A stretch of DNA of 64,000 bases, from contig NZ_BGNG01000001.1 of NCBI RefSeq assembly GCF_003203515.1, forward strand, positions 806,001 to 870,000, given 5' to 3'. This stretch comes from Glaciecola sp. KUL10. Its GTDB lineage: Bacteria; Pseudomonadota; Gammaproteobacteria; Enterobacterales; Alteromonadaceae. The notes under the pieces are model-generated. The model made no database searches and was not told where the DNA came from. It worked only from the letters and a program-made list of their open reading frames with translations. Below are positions 9,010 through 17,713 of the stretch, piece by piece. Numbering within the stretch: the first letter of the stretch is position 1; each line of letters begins with the position of its first letter. A program made the translations under genes and the position numbers.

Positions 9010-9699
9010 TTACTCTTTGTTTGGTAATTTCTTCCAAGTCACTTTGTCTCGTAAATAGGTCGGCTGTATTTCTTCAGCTTTGACAGTTTGTGCAGACAAA
9101 TATGCTTGTTTTGCTAATTTCAACATGGCTTTAGCATTGGGGTATAAAACCTCAATGCTTGAGCTAAAGTGTAGATCACTTGCGTACGCTTGCCAACCCG
9201 TACCTGCAAAAGTGTATTGTTCACCTTGAGCATGCTCGCTTTCAAACTTCTCAAATGCTTCATTAGGAGGTAATACCGCTTCTTCTTGTCTCGCTTCAAC
9301 CAAACCGTTAACGGCCACATAGTCACCAAAGTAAACTTCCTGCATGCGCGCATCAATTAGCACTCGAACATGCGCAACACCTGTTTTTTCGTAAGCTTCT
9401 TGAGCCATCGCTGCCAAGGTGGAAATCTGCAAAACAGGCAGTTCAGCACCAAACGCCAGCCCCTGCGCGATACCGGTTGCAATGCGAACACCTGTGAAAC
9501 TGCCAGGTCCGCGCCCATAAGCAATAGCGTCTAATTCTTTTAGTTTGATATCCTGTTTTTTTAACAGATCATCAATCATCGGCAAAATACGCTGGCTGTG
9601 CTGTTGAGGGCATATTTCAAAAGTTGAAAATGCTTCTTCGCCTTTTAATAAGGCGACTGAGCACGCTTCTGTTGCCGTATCGATAGCAAGTATGTTCAT
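9010..9699 (-). CDS. tsaB: tRNA threonylcarbamoyladenosine biosynthesis protein TsaB
   Basis: A 229-residue ASKHA-fold protein that partners TsaD (with TsaE) in forming t6A37 in ANN-decoding tRNAs. The N-terminus ILAIDTATEACSVAL is the ATPase-fold phosphate motif, and GRGPGSFTGVRIA near residue 64 is the TsaB/TsaD signature. The length equals E. coli TsaB. It is 22 bases downstream of yoaA, the E. coli order. The tRNA-Asn genes elsewhere in this window are typical t6A substrates by established knowledge. Confidence 0.95.
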   Translation of the reverse strand: MNILAIDTATEACSVALLKGEEAFSTFEICPQQHSQRILPMIDDLLKKQDIKLKELDAIAYGRGPGSFTGVRIATGIAQGLAFGAELPVLQISTLAAMAQEAYEKTGVAHVRVLIDARMQEVYFGDYVAVNGLVEARQEEAVLPPNEAFEKFESEHAQGEQYTFAGTGWQAYASDLHFSSSIEVLYPNAKAMLKLAKQAYLSAQTVKAEEIQPTYLRDKVTWKKLPNKE

Positions 9700-9721
9700 T
9701 TGTTTCTCTTGTAATGTTTGT

Positions 9722-11644
9722 TTAATCTATTGAGCTTAAAAAGTCACACGCTTGTTGAATAGAACGGGTGCGCTTCATATTGGGTAAGCTACCAATAAAA
9801 CTTTGTCCATATTGTTTTGTCACTAAACGGTTGTCGCAAATCACAAGTACGCCGCGATCATTCCCGTCTCGAATAAGACGCCCCGCGCCTTGTTTAAGCG
9901 TAATCACTGCTTGCGGAATTTGAATTTCCGAAAACGCATTGCCCCCCTTTTTTCTACAATCTTCTATGCGAGCTTGCAAAAGAGGATCATCGGGCGATGA
10001 AAAAGGCAGTTTATCAATTAATACACACAACAAATCATCGCCTTTGACATCAACGCCTTCCCAAAAGGCACCAGTCGCAAATAACACCGCTGATTGATCA
10101 CTTAAAAACGTGTCTAACAGTGCCTGTTTAGTCGTATCGCCCTGAATCAACACTTGAGTATCAATTTCCTCTTTAACCTGATTGGCGATATCACGCATCA
10201 TCGCATGGCTGGTAAACAGCATAAATGCCCTGCCCTTACTTGCATCAATCAACTGCAAGCAGATTGATAAGAGATGAGATCTGATGCTTCTATCGTTAGG
10301 TTCAGGTAGGAATCGAGGAACACACAACATGGCTTGTTGCTGATAATCAAACGGACTGTCTAATAAAAGTGTACTGGCGTTATTAAGCCCCATCTGGCTC
10401 TGATAATGCGAAAAATCAGATTCAACCATTAAGGTCGCTGAAGTAAACACCCAAGCCGAGTCTTGTTGGTCCATAATTGCTGAAAATTTATCGGCAATCG
10501 ACAAGGGAGTTAAGTGCAAAATAATGTGCTTGGGAGTGGTTTCATACCACAAACTGACGTTTTCACGAGTGACGTCCGATACAGCGTCCATTGCACTGAG
10601 AATCTCGCTCAAACGCTCAATCATTAGATCCAAGTCTTTATCTCGTCCCTCATGCACTTTGGCAACTTCTTGTACTTGTTCAACATTCTCACGAATTGAG
10701 GTCATGGCTTCGGCGATTTTTGGGTCCTCTAACTTTTGTGCCCAATTACCTCGTTTGGGATCATAGGGAAATAGCAAGCGTAAATCGGCAATAATACGTT
10801 GCGTCTTTTCAGCAACCAAACTTAACTGGGCGGCATCTTTGAGCACACTCTTTTGAATCGCAATCATGTCGCGCAAAAGGTCATTTAATTGTCGACTAGA
10901 AACACTTTCGCCAAAGTATTCACTGGCAATGTCTGGCACCTGATGCGCTTCATCAAAGATAACAAGGTCAACCTCAGGGATTAACTCGCCAAATCCAGTG
11001 TCTTTTAATGCTAAATCAGCAAAGAACAAATGGTGGTTAACTACAATCACATCAGCTTCCATGGCTTTTTTTCGCGCCAAGACTAAAAAGCAGTCATCAT
11101 AATGAGTGCAATCTTTACCTAAACAGTTATCTACCGTAGAGGTAACAACCGGAATCACTTGCGAATCCTCTTTAATGCTAGTCAACTCACCGATATCGCC
11201 CGAATTTGTAGTCGTTACCCACTTTTTAACCAAGCTAAAATCGTGCAGGACTTCTTTTTCAAAAAGCTGATTGCCTCCACCGTGTTGCGCAATACGATGC
11301 AAACAAGCGTAGTTTGCGCGGCCTTTTAGCAAAGCAGTTTTCTTTGATTTATCGATTGCTTTTTTAACTAGTGGCAGGTCGCGATGAAAGAGCTGCTCCT
11401 GCAGGTTTTTAGTGCCCGTAGAAACTATAAATCGTCGTTTTGAAAGCAAGGCAGGTGCAAGGTAGGCAAACGTTTTACCGGTTCCGGTACCCGCTTCGAC
11501 CACTAAGGCAGACTTTGTTTTGATAGCGTCAACTACCGCTTCAGCCATATCAGTTTGCGCCTGGCGGGGCGTAAACCCAGAAATAACTTCAGCAAGCGGC
11601 CCTTGCTCGGAAAAAAAATATGAAATTTCAGACATGGCCGCCAT
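9722..11644 (-). CDS. yoaA: ATP-dependent DNA helicase YoaA (DinG/XPD family)
   Basis: A 640-residue superfamily-2 helicase. Walker A VEAGTGTGKTF is near residue 49 and the DEAH box VIFDEAH near 229. Four cysteines expected to hold a 4Fe-4S cluster lie in the XPD-like insertion (ACLHR near 113, then CLGKDC and DDCF near 175-187). C-terminal helicase motifs include FTSATLM and QGAGRLIRD. E. coli YoaA acts with HolC in repair of stalled replication forks; the same role is likely here. It is first in the yoaA-tsaB transcript. Confidence 0.94.
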   Translation of the reverse strand: MAAMSEISYFFSEQGPLAEVISGFTPRQAQTDMAEAVVDAIKTKSALVVEAGTGTGKTFAYLAPALLSKRRFIVSTGTKNLQEQLFHRDLPLVKKAIDKSKKTALLKGRANYACLHRIAQHGGGNQLFEKEVLHDFSLVKKWVTTTNSGDIGELTSIKEDSQVIPVVTSTVDNCLGKDCTHYDDCFLVLARKKAMEADVIVVNHHLFFADLALKDTGFGELIPEVDLVIFDEAHQVPDIASEYFGESVSSRQLNDLLRDMIAIQKSVLKDAAQLSLVAEKTQRIIADLRLLFPYDPKRGNWAQKLEDPKIAEAMTSIRENVEQVQEVAKVHEGRDKDLDLMIERLSEILSAMDAVSDVTRENVSLWYETTPKHIILHLTPLSIADKFSAIMDQQDSAWVFTSATLMVESDFSHYQSQMGLNNASTLLLDSPFDYQQQAMLCVPRFLPEPNDRSIRSHLLSICLQLIDASKGRAFMLFTSHAMMRDIANQVKEEIDTQVLIQGDTTKQALLDTFLSDQSAVLFATGAFWEGVDVKGDDLLCVLIDKLPFSSPDDPLLQARIEDCRKKGGNAFSEIQIPQAVITLKQGAGRLIRDGNDRGVLVICDNRLVTKQYGQSFIGSLPNMKRTRSIQQACDFLSSID

Positions 11645-11680
11645 TCTAAAGTAAATGTGATAATTGTTGAAAGGTATTTA

Positions 11681-11710
11681 GAAGCTTAACCCTATAAAGA
11701 GTTAAGCTTC
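11681..11710 (-). terminator. 10-bp stem-loop behind natB, with an adjoining 16-bp palindrome
   Basis: A perfect inverted repeat (GAAGCTTAAC/GTTAAGCTTC) with a 10-base loop lies between natB and yoaA. A second, loopless 16-bp palindrome (TTTCTCATATGAGAAA) is at 11715-11730. The following sequence is AT-rich but has no strong T run on either strand, so termination efficiency is uncertain. Confidence 0.5.
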
Positions 11711-11750
11711 ATTATTTCTCATATGAGAAAGGTCATAATTCAAACAACGA

Positions 11751-12956
11751 CTATCTGAATAACACCTTTTCTTGTTTGAACCAGTAAATACAAAATCCAA
11801 TAAGCGCGACCGCGATAAGTGTTGTTGAGGCAAAAATAGCAAACAGTTGCATGTAATCCATCGTGCCTTTAATCAACTCTTTAATCGCTAACGCGACATT
11901 GGTGAGCGGTATCCAAGCATATATTCCCTTGAGTTGAATGCCCGGCATCATTGCAATTAAAACAGGCACGATCACTATAAACACCAAAGGTTGCATATAG
12001 CCTTGGGCTTCTTTAAATGAGCGTGCATAAATTGAGAGACTCAATAATGTCGATGCCAAAATAGCCACAACAGGTACTAACATTAAGAACATCAGAATAA
12101 AGTCAATCGCACCTATTGCCGCCATAAAGTTTGCGACAGCTTCAACGCCTACTCCCTGACTTAATACTAGTCCCCAAATCGCCATACTCACGACCGTTAT
12201 CAGTGCAGAGGTTACTCCAGCAAACGCGATAGTTAAAAACTTACCCATCACTAATTTGTTGCGCTCAATAGGCGAAATTAAAAGTGTTTCGAGAGTACCT
12301 CTTTCTTTTTCGCCCGCGCCCAAGTCACTTGCCGGTAGCATTGCGCCTTGTAGGCAAAGAATAAAAATGATGTATGGGAAGAATGCTCCAATTTTTTCGC
12401 CCCAGTTTTCTCTTTCGTCTGCGACGTTAACTTTTTCGATAACAATCGGCTCGAGCAAACCAACCTGTTGAGATTCGTTAACCTGCAATGCCATGAACGC
12501 ACTTGCTTGATTAACTTCAGCAATTTCCTTGGTGATCTCAGTTAGGCGACGATTAACCATATTTAGGCCAGAGTCATTTAAAAACACGCGCAGTGTAATT
12601 TGCCCTGTCGATAGAATATCAGCCCCATAGTTATCAGGAATAACGAGCACAAAATCGACATTACCCGCTTTTACGTGCTCTTTAATGGCATTGTCATCAG
12701 CAAAACTAGTGCTCAATTCTACGCGCTCAAACTGCTCTATCTCTTCCATTTTTAACACTAAGTCAGGTGCGTATTCTGCGCCTATCACTGAATAGGAAAT
12801 GGTCTTAGTTTCAACGTCTTTTATTGCTTGCGAACCTACATAAGCGGCGATACCAATTAGTAAAGGAAATACAACTATTGGCAAAGCAATCATGAAAAAT
12901 AAACTCTTGCGGTCTCGCAATAATTCTTTCATTTCTTTAAAAAATACTAACCACAT
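11751..12956 (-). CDS. ABC exporter permease, NatB type
   Basis: A 401-residue ABC-2 permease. One membrane segment lies at residues 20-40, then a large extracytoplasmic domain of about 140 residues. Five or six membrane segments follow from about residue 190, with the EKERGTLETLLISPI motif near 223 typical of ABC-2 permeases. The partner ATPase gene is 10 bases upstream. Relatives (NatAB) expel sodium or other substrates, but the substrate cannot be told from sequence. In a marine bacterium sodium extrusion is possible (inference). Confidence 0.88.
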   Translation of the reverse strand: MWLVFFKEMKELLRDRKSLFFMIALPIVVFPLLIGIAAYVGSQAIKDVETKTISYSVIGAEYAPDLVLKMEEIEQFERVELSTSFADDNAIKEHVKAGNVDFVLVIPDNYGADILSTGQITLRVFLNDSGLNMVNRRLTEITKEIAEVNQASAFMALQVNESQQVGLLEPIVIEKVNVADERENWGEKIGAFFPYIIFILCLQGAMLPASDLGAGEKERGTLETLLISPIERNKLVMGKFLTIAFAGVTSALITVVSMAIWGLVLSQGVGVEAVANFMAAIGAIDFILMFLMLVPVVAILASTLLSLSIYARSFKEAQGYMQPLVFIVIVPVLIAMMPGIQLKGIYAWIPLTNVALAIKELIKGTMDYMQLFAIFASTTLIAVALIGFCIYWFKQEKVLFR

Positions 12957-12966
12957 AATATGCTCC

Positions 12967-13761
12967 TTAAATGCTCACTGACTTAGCATCAATGCCCAGT
13001 GTGTTAATAAATGATTGATGAAGCGAACCATCTGCAAGGCCTTTAAATTCATCAAAAGAGCCATCAAACTTAGTCACGCCTTTGTCAATAACAGTGACCG
13101 CATCACATAATTCAGAGACTTCATCTAAGTGATGGGTAGAAAAAATCACGGGTACTTTTTTAGCTTTCAAGTCACGAATAAAGTCTAAAACGGTTTGAGT
13201 GGCCATAATATCTAGCCCAGTAGTAGGCTCATCGAGAATAACAACTTTGGGTGAGTGCACAACCGCTCGCGCAATGGATGCTTTTTGTTTCATCCCTGTT
13301 GAATAGGTTTCACTGCGTCTGTCTAAAAAAGTTTCCATGTCTAAACGTTGTGATAACTCGTCTATACGGCTATTGATTTCCGCTTCTTGCATGCCATTAA
13401 GCTGGCCGAAATAGGCAATATTTTCTCTTCCCGTCAAACGACCATATAAGCCCGTTGCGCCAGATAGAAAACCAATGGTTTTTCTTGCCAACAAGGGATC
13501 AGAAACGATGTCTACGCCGTCAATCTTGATACTTCCAGCGTCAGGTCTGAGTGCGGTTGAGAGCATTCTTAAGGTGGTCGTTTTGCCTGCTCCGTTGGGA
13601 CCAAGTAAACCTAACACTTGCCCTTCGGCACATGAGAAACTAACTTCTTTAACGGAATGGAAAAAACGTCCATTCAACCTAGGATCTTTTTTATCTTGCT
13701 CACTGAGTTTCTTGGGGTTTTCGACTTTAAACTTCTTCGCCAAATTTGTAATTTCTATCAT
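12967..13761 (-). CDS. ABC exporter ATP-binding protein, NatA type
   Basis: A 264-residue ABC ATPase. Walker [10 protein letters not shown] is near residue 54, the signature [13 protein letters not shown] near 141, Walker [13 protein letters not shown] near 159, and the H-loop STHHLDE near 195. It is followed after 10 bases by the matching ABC-2 permease, so the two form one exporter. The residues after the first strand ([19 protein letters not shown]) are a family-specific insertion also seen in NatA-like proteins, from memory. Confidence 0.92.
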   Translation of the reverse strand: MIEITNLAKKFKVENPKKLSEQDKKDPRLNGRFFHSVKEVSFSCAEGQVLGLLGPNGAGKTTTLRMLSTALRPDAGSIKIDGVDIVSDPLLARKTIGFLSGATGLYGRLTGRENIAYFGQLNGMQEAEINSRIDELSQRLDMETFLDRRSETYSTGMKQKASIARAVVHSPKVVILDEPTTGLDIMATQTVLDFIRDLKAKKVPVIFSTHHLDEVSELCDAVTVIDKGVTKFDGSFDEFKGLADGSLHQSFINTLGIDAKSVSI

Positions 13762-13976
13762 CGTTTATATCTTCCTTGTTGCCGTTTTTGACAGATAGGA
13801 TTAAAGAGTATGTTAGATAGTCTTTGTAATCCACGAGTTATTACACTGTTTTCATTAAAATTGTGGAAAAAGTGTTTCAAATTACTACAAACTGTACTTT
13901 TTACTTGTGAATTGAAATGATAAGTCAAATACTATGAAACAATGGAAGGCAAGAAAATCAAAAAGAAGGAAACGCA

Positions 13977-14681
13977 ATGAGCGAAGTAACAAACCCTATC
14001 CAAGCGTGTAACGATATATTTTTAAAACCCAATGGCGTGTTTAAAGCGATAAGCGAAAAAGACAATTGGTCTTGGTTGCCTTTTTTCATCGTTGTCGTGT
14101 TTGCAACCGTGCCAGGTTATTTATATTTTGGCATCGTTGATTTTGATTGGTTCCAAACGATGCAAATTCAACAATCGATGCCTGATGCAAGCCCTGCTGA
14201 GATTGAAAGCTATAAAGCTGCAAGTAGTGCCGACATGAACCAAATGATTGTGCTTATTTCGGGTATAATCGGGTTGATTATCGTGGCTGCAGTACAGGCG
14301 CTTTATCATACCTTGGTGACAAGAAACGATGAAAAAAGCATCCATAGCTTCTTAGATTGGTATGGCGCGCAATGGTGGATGTTCTTGCCTAGCGTACTAA
14401 GTGCCTTGGCGGCTTGTGTATTGATTTTACTGCTTGAACCAGGCGCCCAGCAGTCTGAAGCGATTTTAGCACCATTTTCCTTAGCTTATATTTTCGGTGT
14501 TGAAAAGACCTCTTCGTTCTTTTCATTAATGATGGGCATTCGATTAGAAAGCATTTGGAGTATCTATTTAGCCAGTGTTTGTATTAGTCAATGGACAAAT
14601 TTTTCTAAGCAAAAATCAGTGATTGTCGCGGTAATCCCCACGCTAATTATTCTTGGCTTAACTGCAGCCTTCACGTTGTAA
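13977..14681 (+). CDS. Yip1-domain membrane protein
   Basis: A 234-residue inner-membrane protein. The N-terminal soluble stretch NPIQACNDIFLKPNGVFKAI is the usual start of bacterial YIP1-domain proteins. It is followed by about five hydrophobic segments (near 33-52, 91-112, 131-152, 160-185 and 213-232). The start is preceded by GAAGGAAACGC, a good ribosome site. The function of bacterial Yip1 proteins is unknown. It is a single gene, ended by the palindromic terminator at 14714. Confidence 0.85.
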   Translation: MSEVTNPIQACNDIFLKPNGVFKAISEKDNWSWLPFFIVVVFATVPGYLYFGIVDFDWFQTMQIQQSMPDASPAEIESYKAASSADMNQMIVLISGIIGLIIVAAVQALYHTLVTRNDEKSIHSFLDWYGAQWWMFLPSVLSALAACVLILLLEPGAQQSEAILAPFSLAYIFGVEKTSSFFSLMMGIRLESIWSIYLASVCISQWTNFSKQKSVIVAVIPTLIILGLTAAFTL

Positions 14682-14713
14682 GCTACAGCAACCGAAATTA
14701 GAAAGACTGATTC

Positions 14714-14743
14714 AAGAACGACAATCATATGATTGTCGTTCTT
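14714..14743. terminator. 30-bp perfect palindrome, bidirectional terminator
   Basis: Two 15-base arms (AAGAACGACAATCAT and its exact complement) meet with no loop between the rightward Yip1 gene and the leftward DUF3025 gene. T-rich sequence follows on the + strand (CTTTATTGTTCG). It probably serves both convergent genes, though the loop must open by a few bases to form RNA. Confidence 0.65.
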
Positions 14744-14823
14744 TATTGTTCGTTTCTTTTTGTTGCCCAATAACTAAAGACCAATCAGCAAAAAAGTTGC
14801 TTGTTGTTCCCCTTTAAATTACT

Positions 14824-15621
14824 TCAATCATATTTAGCTTTTCGCTTCGGCATAAAATAATCAGTATTGGCGTAAAACTCAGCATCTTGACTCTCCGAAT
14901 ACCAAGTTGGGACACCTAAAATAGGCAGTGGGAAGAATGGTTTAGCCTTTTCAAACACTGAACTTTGTTGCAGATACTCTAAAACTAACGCGTCTAAATA
15001 GTGTTTATCTTTGCACTTATTAATCGTCTCGATAGACGCTACTTCTATTATCATGGCTTTACCTGTTAGGCCAATAAAGGGCTGGAGCAAGGATTCGTAT
15101 ATCGCATGTCCAAACATATATGGCATCGTATTTTCAAACCAACTAACACGAGGATTTAAAAATATGGCTTGCCAGTTTTGTTGTTCAAAAGCGTGTTTAA
15201 GCTCTTTATTGGTAGTTAAGACGATGACGCCACACTCGTCCAATAGCGTAATTTTGTTTCGAAGCTTTGTGCGTGGATGCACGCCGTGGGCTTTAATATC
15301 GACCATGTGCAAGTGATTAAGGTATGCTTTACACGTTGGAAAATCAGACCATATCAATGCATTAAAAAAGTCATGCCAACTGTCGTCTCGCGTCGGTATT
15401 TGTTTATCTTCAAATATGATTTGTTCGTAATATCTTGAATCGTCATCAAAATTTGATTGAGCAGACGGTAAGTATTCAGTTGTAAATTTCATTAACCGTA
15501 TGATTTCTTTAGCGCTTAAGCAAAGACCTTGCTCAATATCTTTATTCGCCAAAGCAAATGACTCAAATACTGATTTTAACGGCTCGGTATTAATTGATCT
15601 GACCATTAAATCCTGATTCAT
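14824..15621 (-). CDS. DUF3025 domain-containing protein
   Basis: A 265-residue cytosolic protein of unknown function. The recognisable features are the central block DSWHDFFNALIWSDFP near residue 79 and the region HGVHPRTKLRNKITLLDECG near 112, which I associate with the DUF3025 family. There is no signal peptide. It stands alone between two divergent or convergent genes, with the palindromic terminator 81 bases past its stop. Confidence 0.83.
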   Translation of the reverse strand: MNQDLMVRSINTEPLKSVFESFALANKDIEQGLCLSAKEIIRLMKFTTEYLPSAQSNFDDDSRYYEQIIFEDKQIPTRDDSWHDFFNALIWSDFPTCKAYLNHLHMVDIKAHGVHPRTKLRNKITLLDECGVIVLTTNKELKHAFEQQNWQAIFLNPRVSWFENTMPYMFGHAIYESLLQPFIGLTGKAMIIEVASIETINKCKDKHYLDALVLEYLQQSSVFEKAKPFFPLPILGVPTWYSESQDAEFYANTDYFMPKRKAKYD

Positions 15622-15790
15622 CTTTGCGTTTTACCTCTATTGAATCTTAAACAAACCTTAAAGAGGCCGCATTTTACATGGCTTGTCATTGAACCACAAT
15701 TCTCTATACTGTAGACGTGATTTGCGCACGGCTTTGAACGAGCTTGCTCGCGTACCCAATAGATAACGATAACAAAAATGAGGTATTTAC

Positions 15791-17443
15791 ATGAACGAAC
15801 CACATCGTTCTTTTAAACGACTATTGCCGTTAAGCGCTGCCGCCTTAGTGCTTGCCGCTTGCTCTAACCCCGAAGTCAAAGAAGAAACAAGTGCAAGCAA
15901 CTTCGAACAAGTGTATTCGCAGATTAGCAGCGAGACGCTAAAAGCGCATACAAAAGTCCTTGCATCAGATGAGTTTGAAGGGCGTTTACCCACCACCATT
16001 GGTGAAGAAAAAACATTAGATTACTTGACGACAGAATTGACAAAAGCAGGTTTTAAACCGGGGAATGGCGATAGCTTTTTTCAACAAGTTGACCTAATGC
16101 AAATTACCGCGGATGAAAACATGACCCTGAAAATGGGTGATAACGAATTTGCATACAAAGAAGACATGGTGGCAAGCTCAAAACGGGAACAAGCGAGCAT
16201 ATCTTTAACGGATTCACCTATCGTGTTCTTGGGCTATGGCGTTAATGCGCCTGAGTATGAATGGAATGATTACGAAGGCATTGATGTTAAAGGCAAAACA
16301 GTAATCGTCTTAGTTAATGATCCGGGTTTTGAAAACCAAAATACTGACTTGTTCCAAGGCGCAACAATGACTTACTACGGTCGTTGGAGCTATAAATATG
16401 AAGAAGCTAGTCGCCAGGGCGCAGAAGCGGTATTCATCGTTCACGAAACAGCCCCAGCTTCATATGGATGGTCTGTTGTTGCCAATAGCTGGAGCGGCCC
16501 CCAGTATGGTTTGGTATCGCCAGATCAAGGTGCATCCAGAGTTGCAGTTGAAGGTTGGATAAGCTTGGCGGCGGCTGAAAAAATATTCAGTGATGCGGGT
16601 ATGAGTTTCCAAGAACATAAAGACTATGCGGCACAAGGCAGTTATTCGGTTGAAGTGCCATTGACTGCTTCAGTGACCGTTAATAACGAGATTGAAAAGT
16701 CTAAGAGTTATAACGTGTTTGCCACTTTGCCGGGATCTGAAAAACCAGATGAGCACATCATTTATACTGCTCATTGGGATCACTTAGGTAAAGACGAAAG
16801 CAAAGAAGGCGACCAGATTTACAATGGCGCGCATGACAATGCGACAGGCACCGCCGCAAGTCTTGTGATGGCTGAAGCATTTGCTAAATTAGACAAAACG
16901 CCCAAACGCTCAGTGAGCATGCTGATTGTTACTGCTGAAGAGCAAGGCTTACTTGGCTCAAAATACTACGCAGAAAACCCGATTATTGCCTTAGACAAGA
17001 CCGTTGCCAACATCAATATGGATGCAATGAACGTTTTAGGTAGGACAAAAGATGTGTCTGTTATCGGTATGGGCAAGTCAGAGTTAGAAGACTACCTAAA
17101 AGTAGCTGCAGACAAACAAGGTCGCGTACTGACTCAAGAAGACAGACCTGAAGCCGGTTATTATTATCGTTCTGATCATTTTAGTTTTGCCAAACTAGGC
17201 GTACCTGCGTTGTATGCCAAAGGCGGCGCTGAGCCAATTGACGAAGAAACTGCCGCTTATCGCAAACGGACTAACGTCATCGTCACGGGCTGCTACCATC
17301 AAGTATGTGACCAGTTTAGAGAAAGTTGGGATTTTGGCGGCATTGAAGAAGACACACAGTTGCTCTTCCATGTTGGATATGACATCGCAAACAGCGAAAC
17401 ATGGCCACAATGGAATGCAAGTAGCGAATTTCAGCGCAAATAA
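15791..17443 (+). CDS. M28-family zinc aminopeptidase lipoprotein
   Basis: A 550-residue secreted metallopeptidase. The N-terminus is a lipoprotein signal (hydrophobic stretch then LAAC, C24). A protease-associated (PA) region spans about residues 130-280. The peptidase domain has zinc ligands in HWDHLG (near 330), GAHDNATGTAA (near 349), TAEEQGLLG (near 378), NMDAM (near 411) and a late YRSDHFSF (near 460). It is expected in the periplasm or outer membrane, releasing N-terminal amino acids from peptides. It is a single gene, ended by the terminator at 17470. Confidence 0.93.
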   Translation: MNEPHRSFKRLLPLSAAALVLAACSNPEVKEETSASNFEQVYSQISSETLKAHTKVLASDEFEGRLPTTIGEEKTLDYLTTELTKAGFKPGNGDSFFQQVDLMQITADENMTLKMGDNEFAYKEDMVASSKREQASISLTDSPIVFLGYGVNAPEYEWNDYEGIDVKGKTVIVLVNDPGFENQNTDLFQGATMTYYGRWSYKYEEASRQGAEAVFIVHETAPASYGWSVVANSWSGPQYGLVSPDQGASRVAVEGWISLAAAEKIFSDAGMSFQEHKDYAAQGSYSVEVPLTASVTVNNEIEKSKSYNVFATLPGSEKPDEHIIYTAHWDHLGKDESKEGDQIYNGAHDNATGTAASLVMAEAFAKLDKTPKRSVSMLIVTAEEQGLLGSKYYAENPIIALDKTVANINMDAMNVLGRTKDVSVIGMGKSELEDYLKVAADKQGRVLTQEDRPEAGYYYRSDHFSFAKLGVPALYAKGGAEPIDEETAAYRKRTNVIVTGCYHQVCDQFRESWDFGGIEEDTQLLFHVGYDIANSETWPQWNASSEFQRK

Positions 17444-17469
17444 ATAGTAATTAAATAAGATATACTAAA

Positions 17470-17497
17470 AAGGCGCATTAAAATGCGCCTTTCTTTT
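17470..17497 (+). terminator. intrinsic terminator of the M28 peptidase gene
   Basis: A 10-bp GC-rich stem (AAGGCGCATT/AATGCGCCTT) with a 2-base spacer, followed by TCTTTT, 27 bases past the stop. Confidence 0.85.
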
Positions 17498-17713
17498 AGA
17501 AAAGGCTTGCTTTTTATTCTCAAAATGGCACATTCATGGGGCAGGTTTTAGGGAAATAATTAAAAACAAAATAATAAGAAATGAGAGCGTAATCCGCAGT
17601 TCAATTCACCTACCTCACTTTAGTTTTTTGAGTGCTAATAAACCAAAAACTAATGGCAAGACGACATGAAAAACCAGTAACAGTCACCTACAAATAAAAA
17701 GGCGAATTATCCT

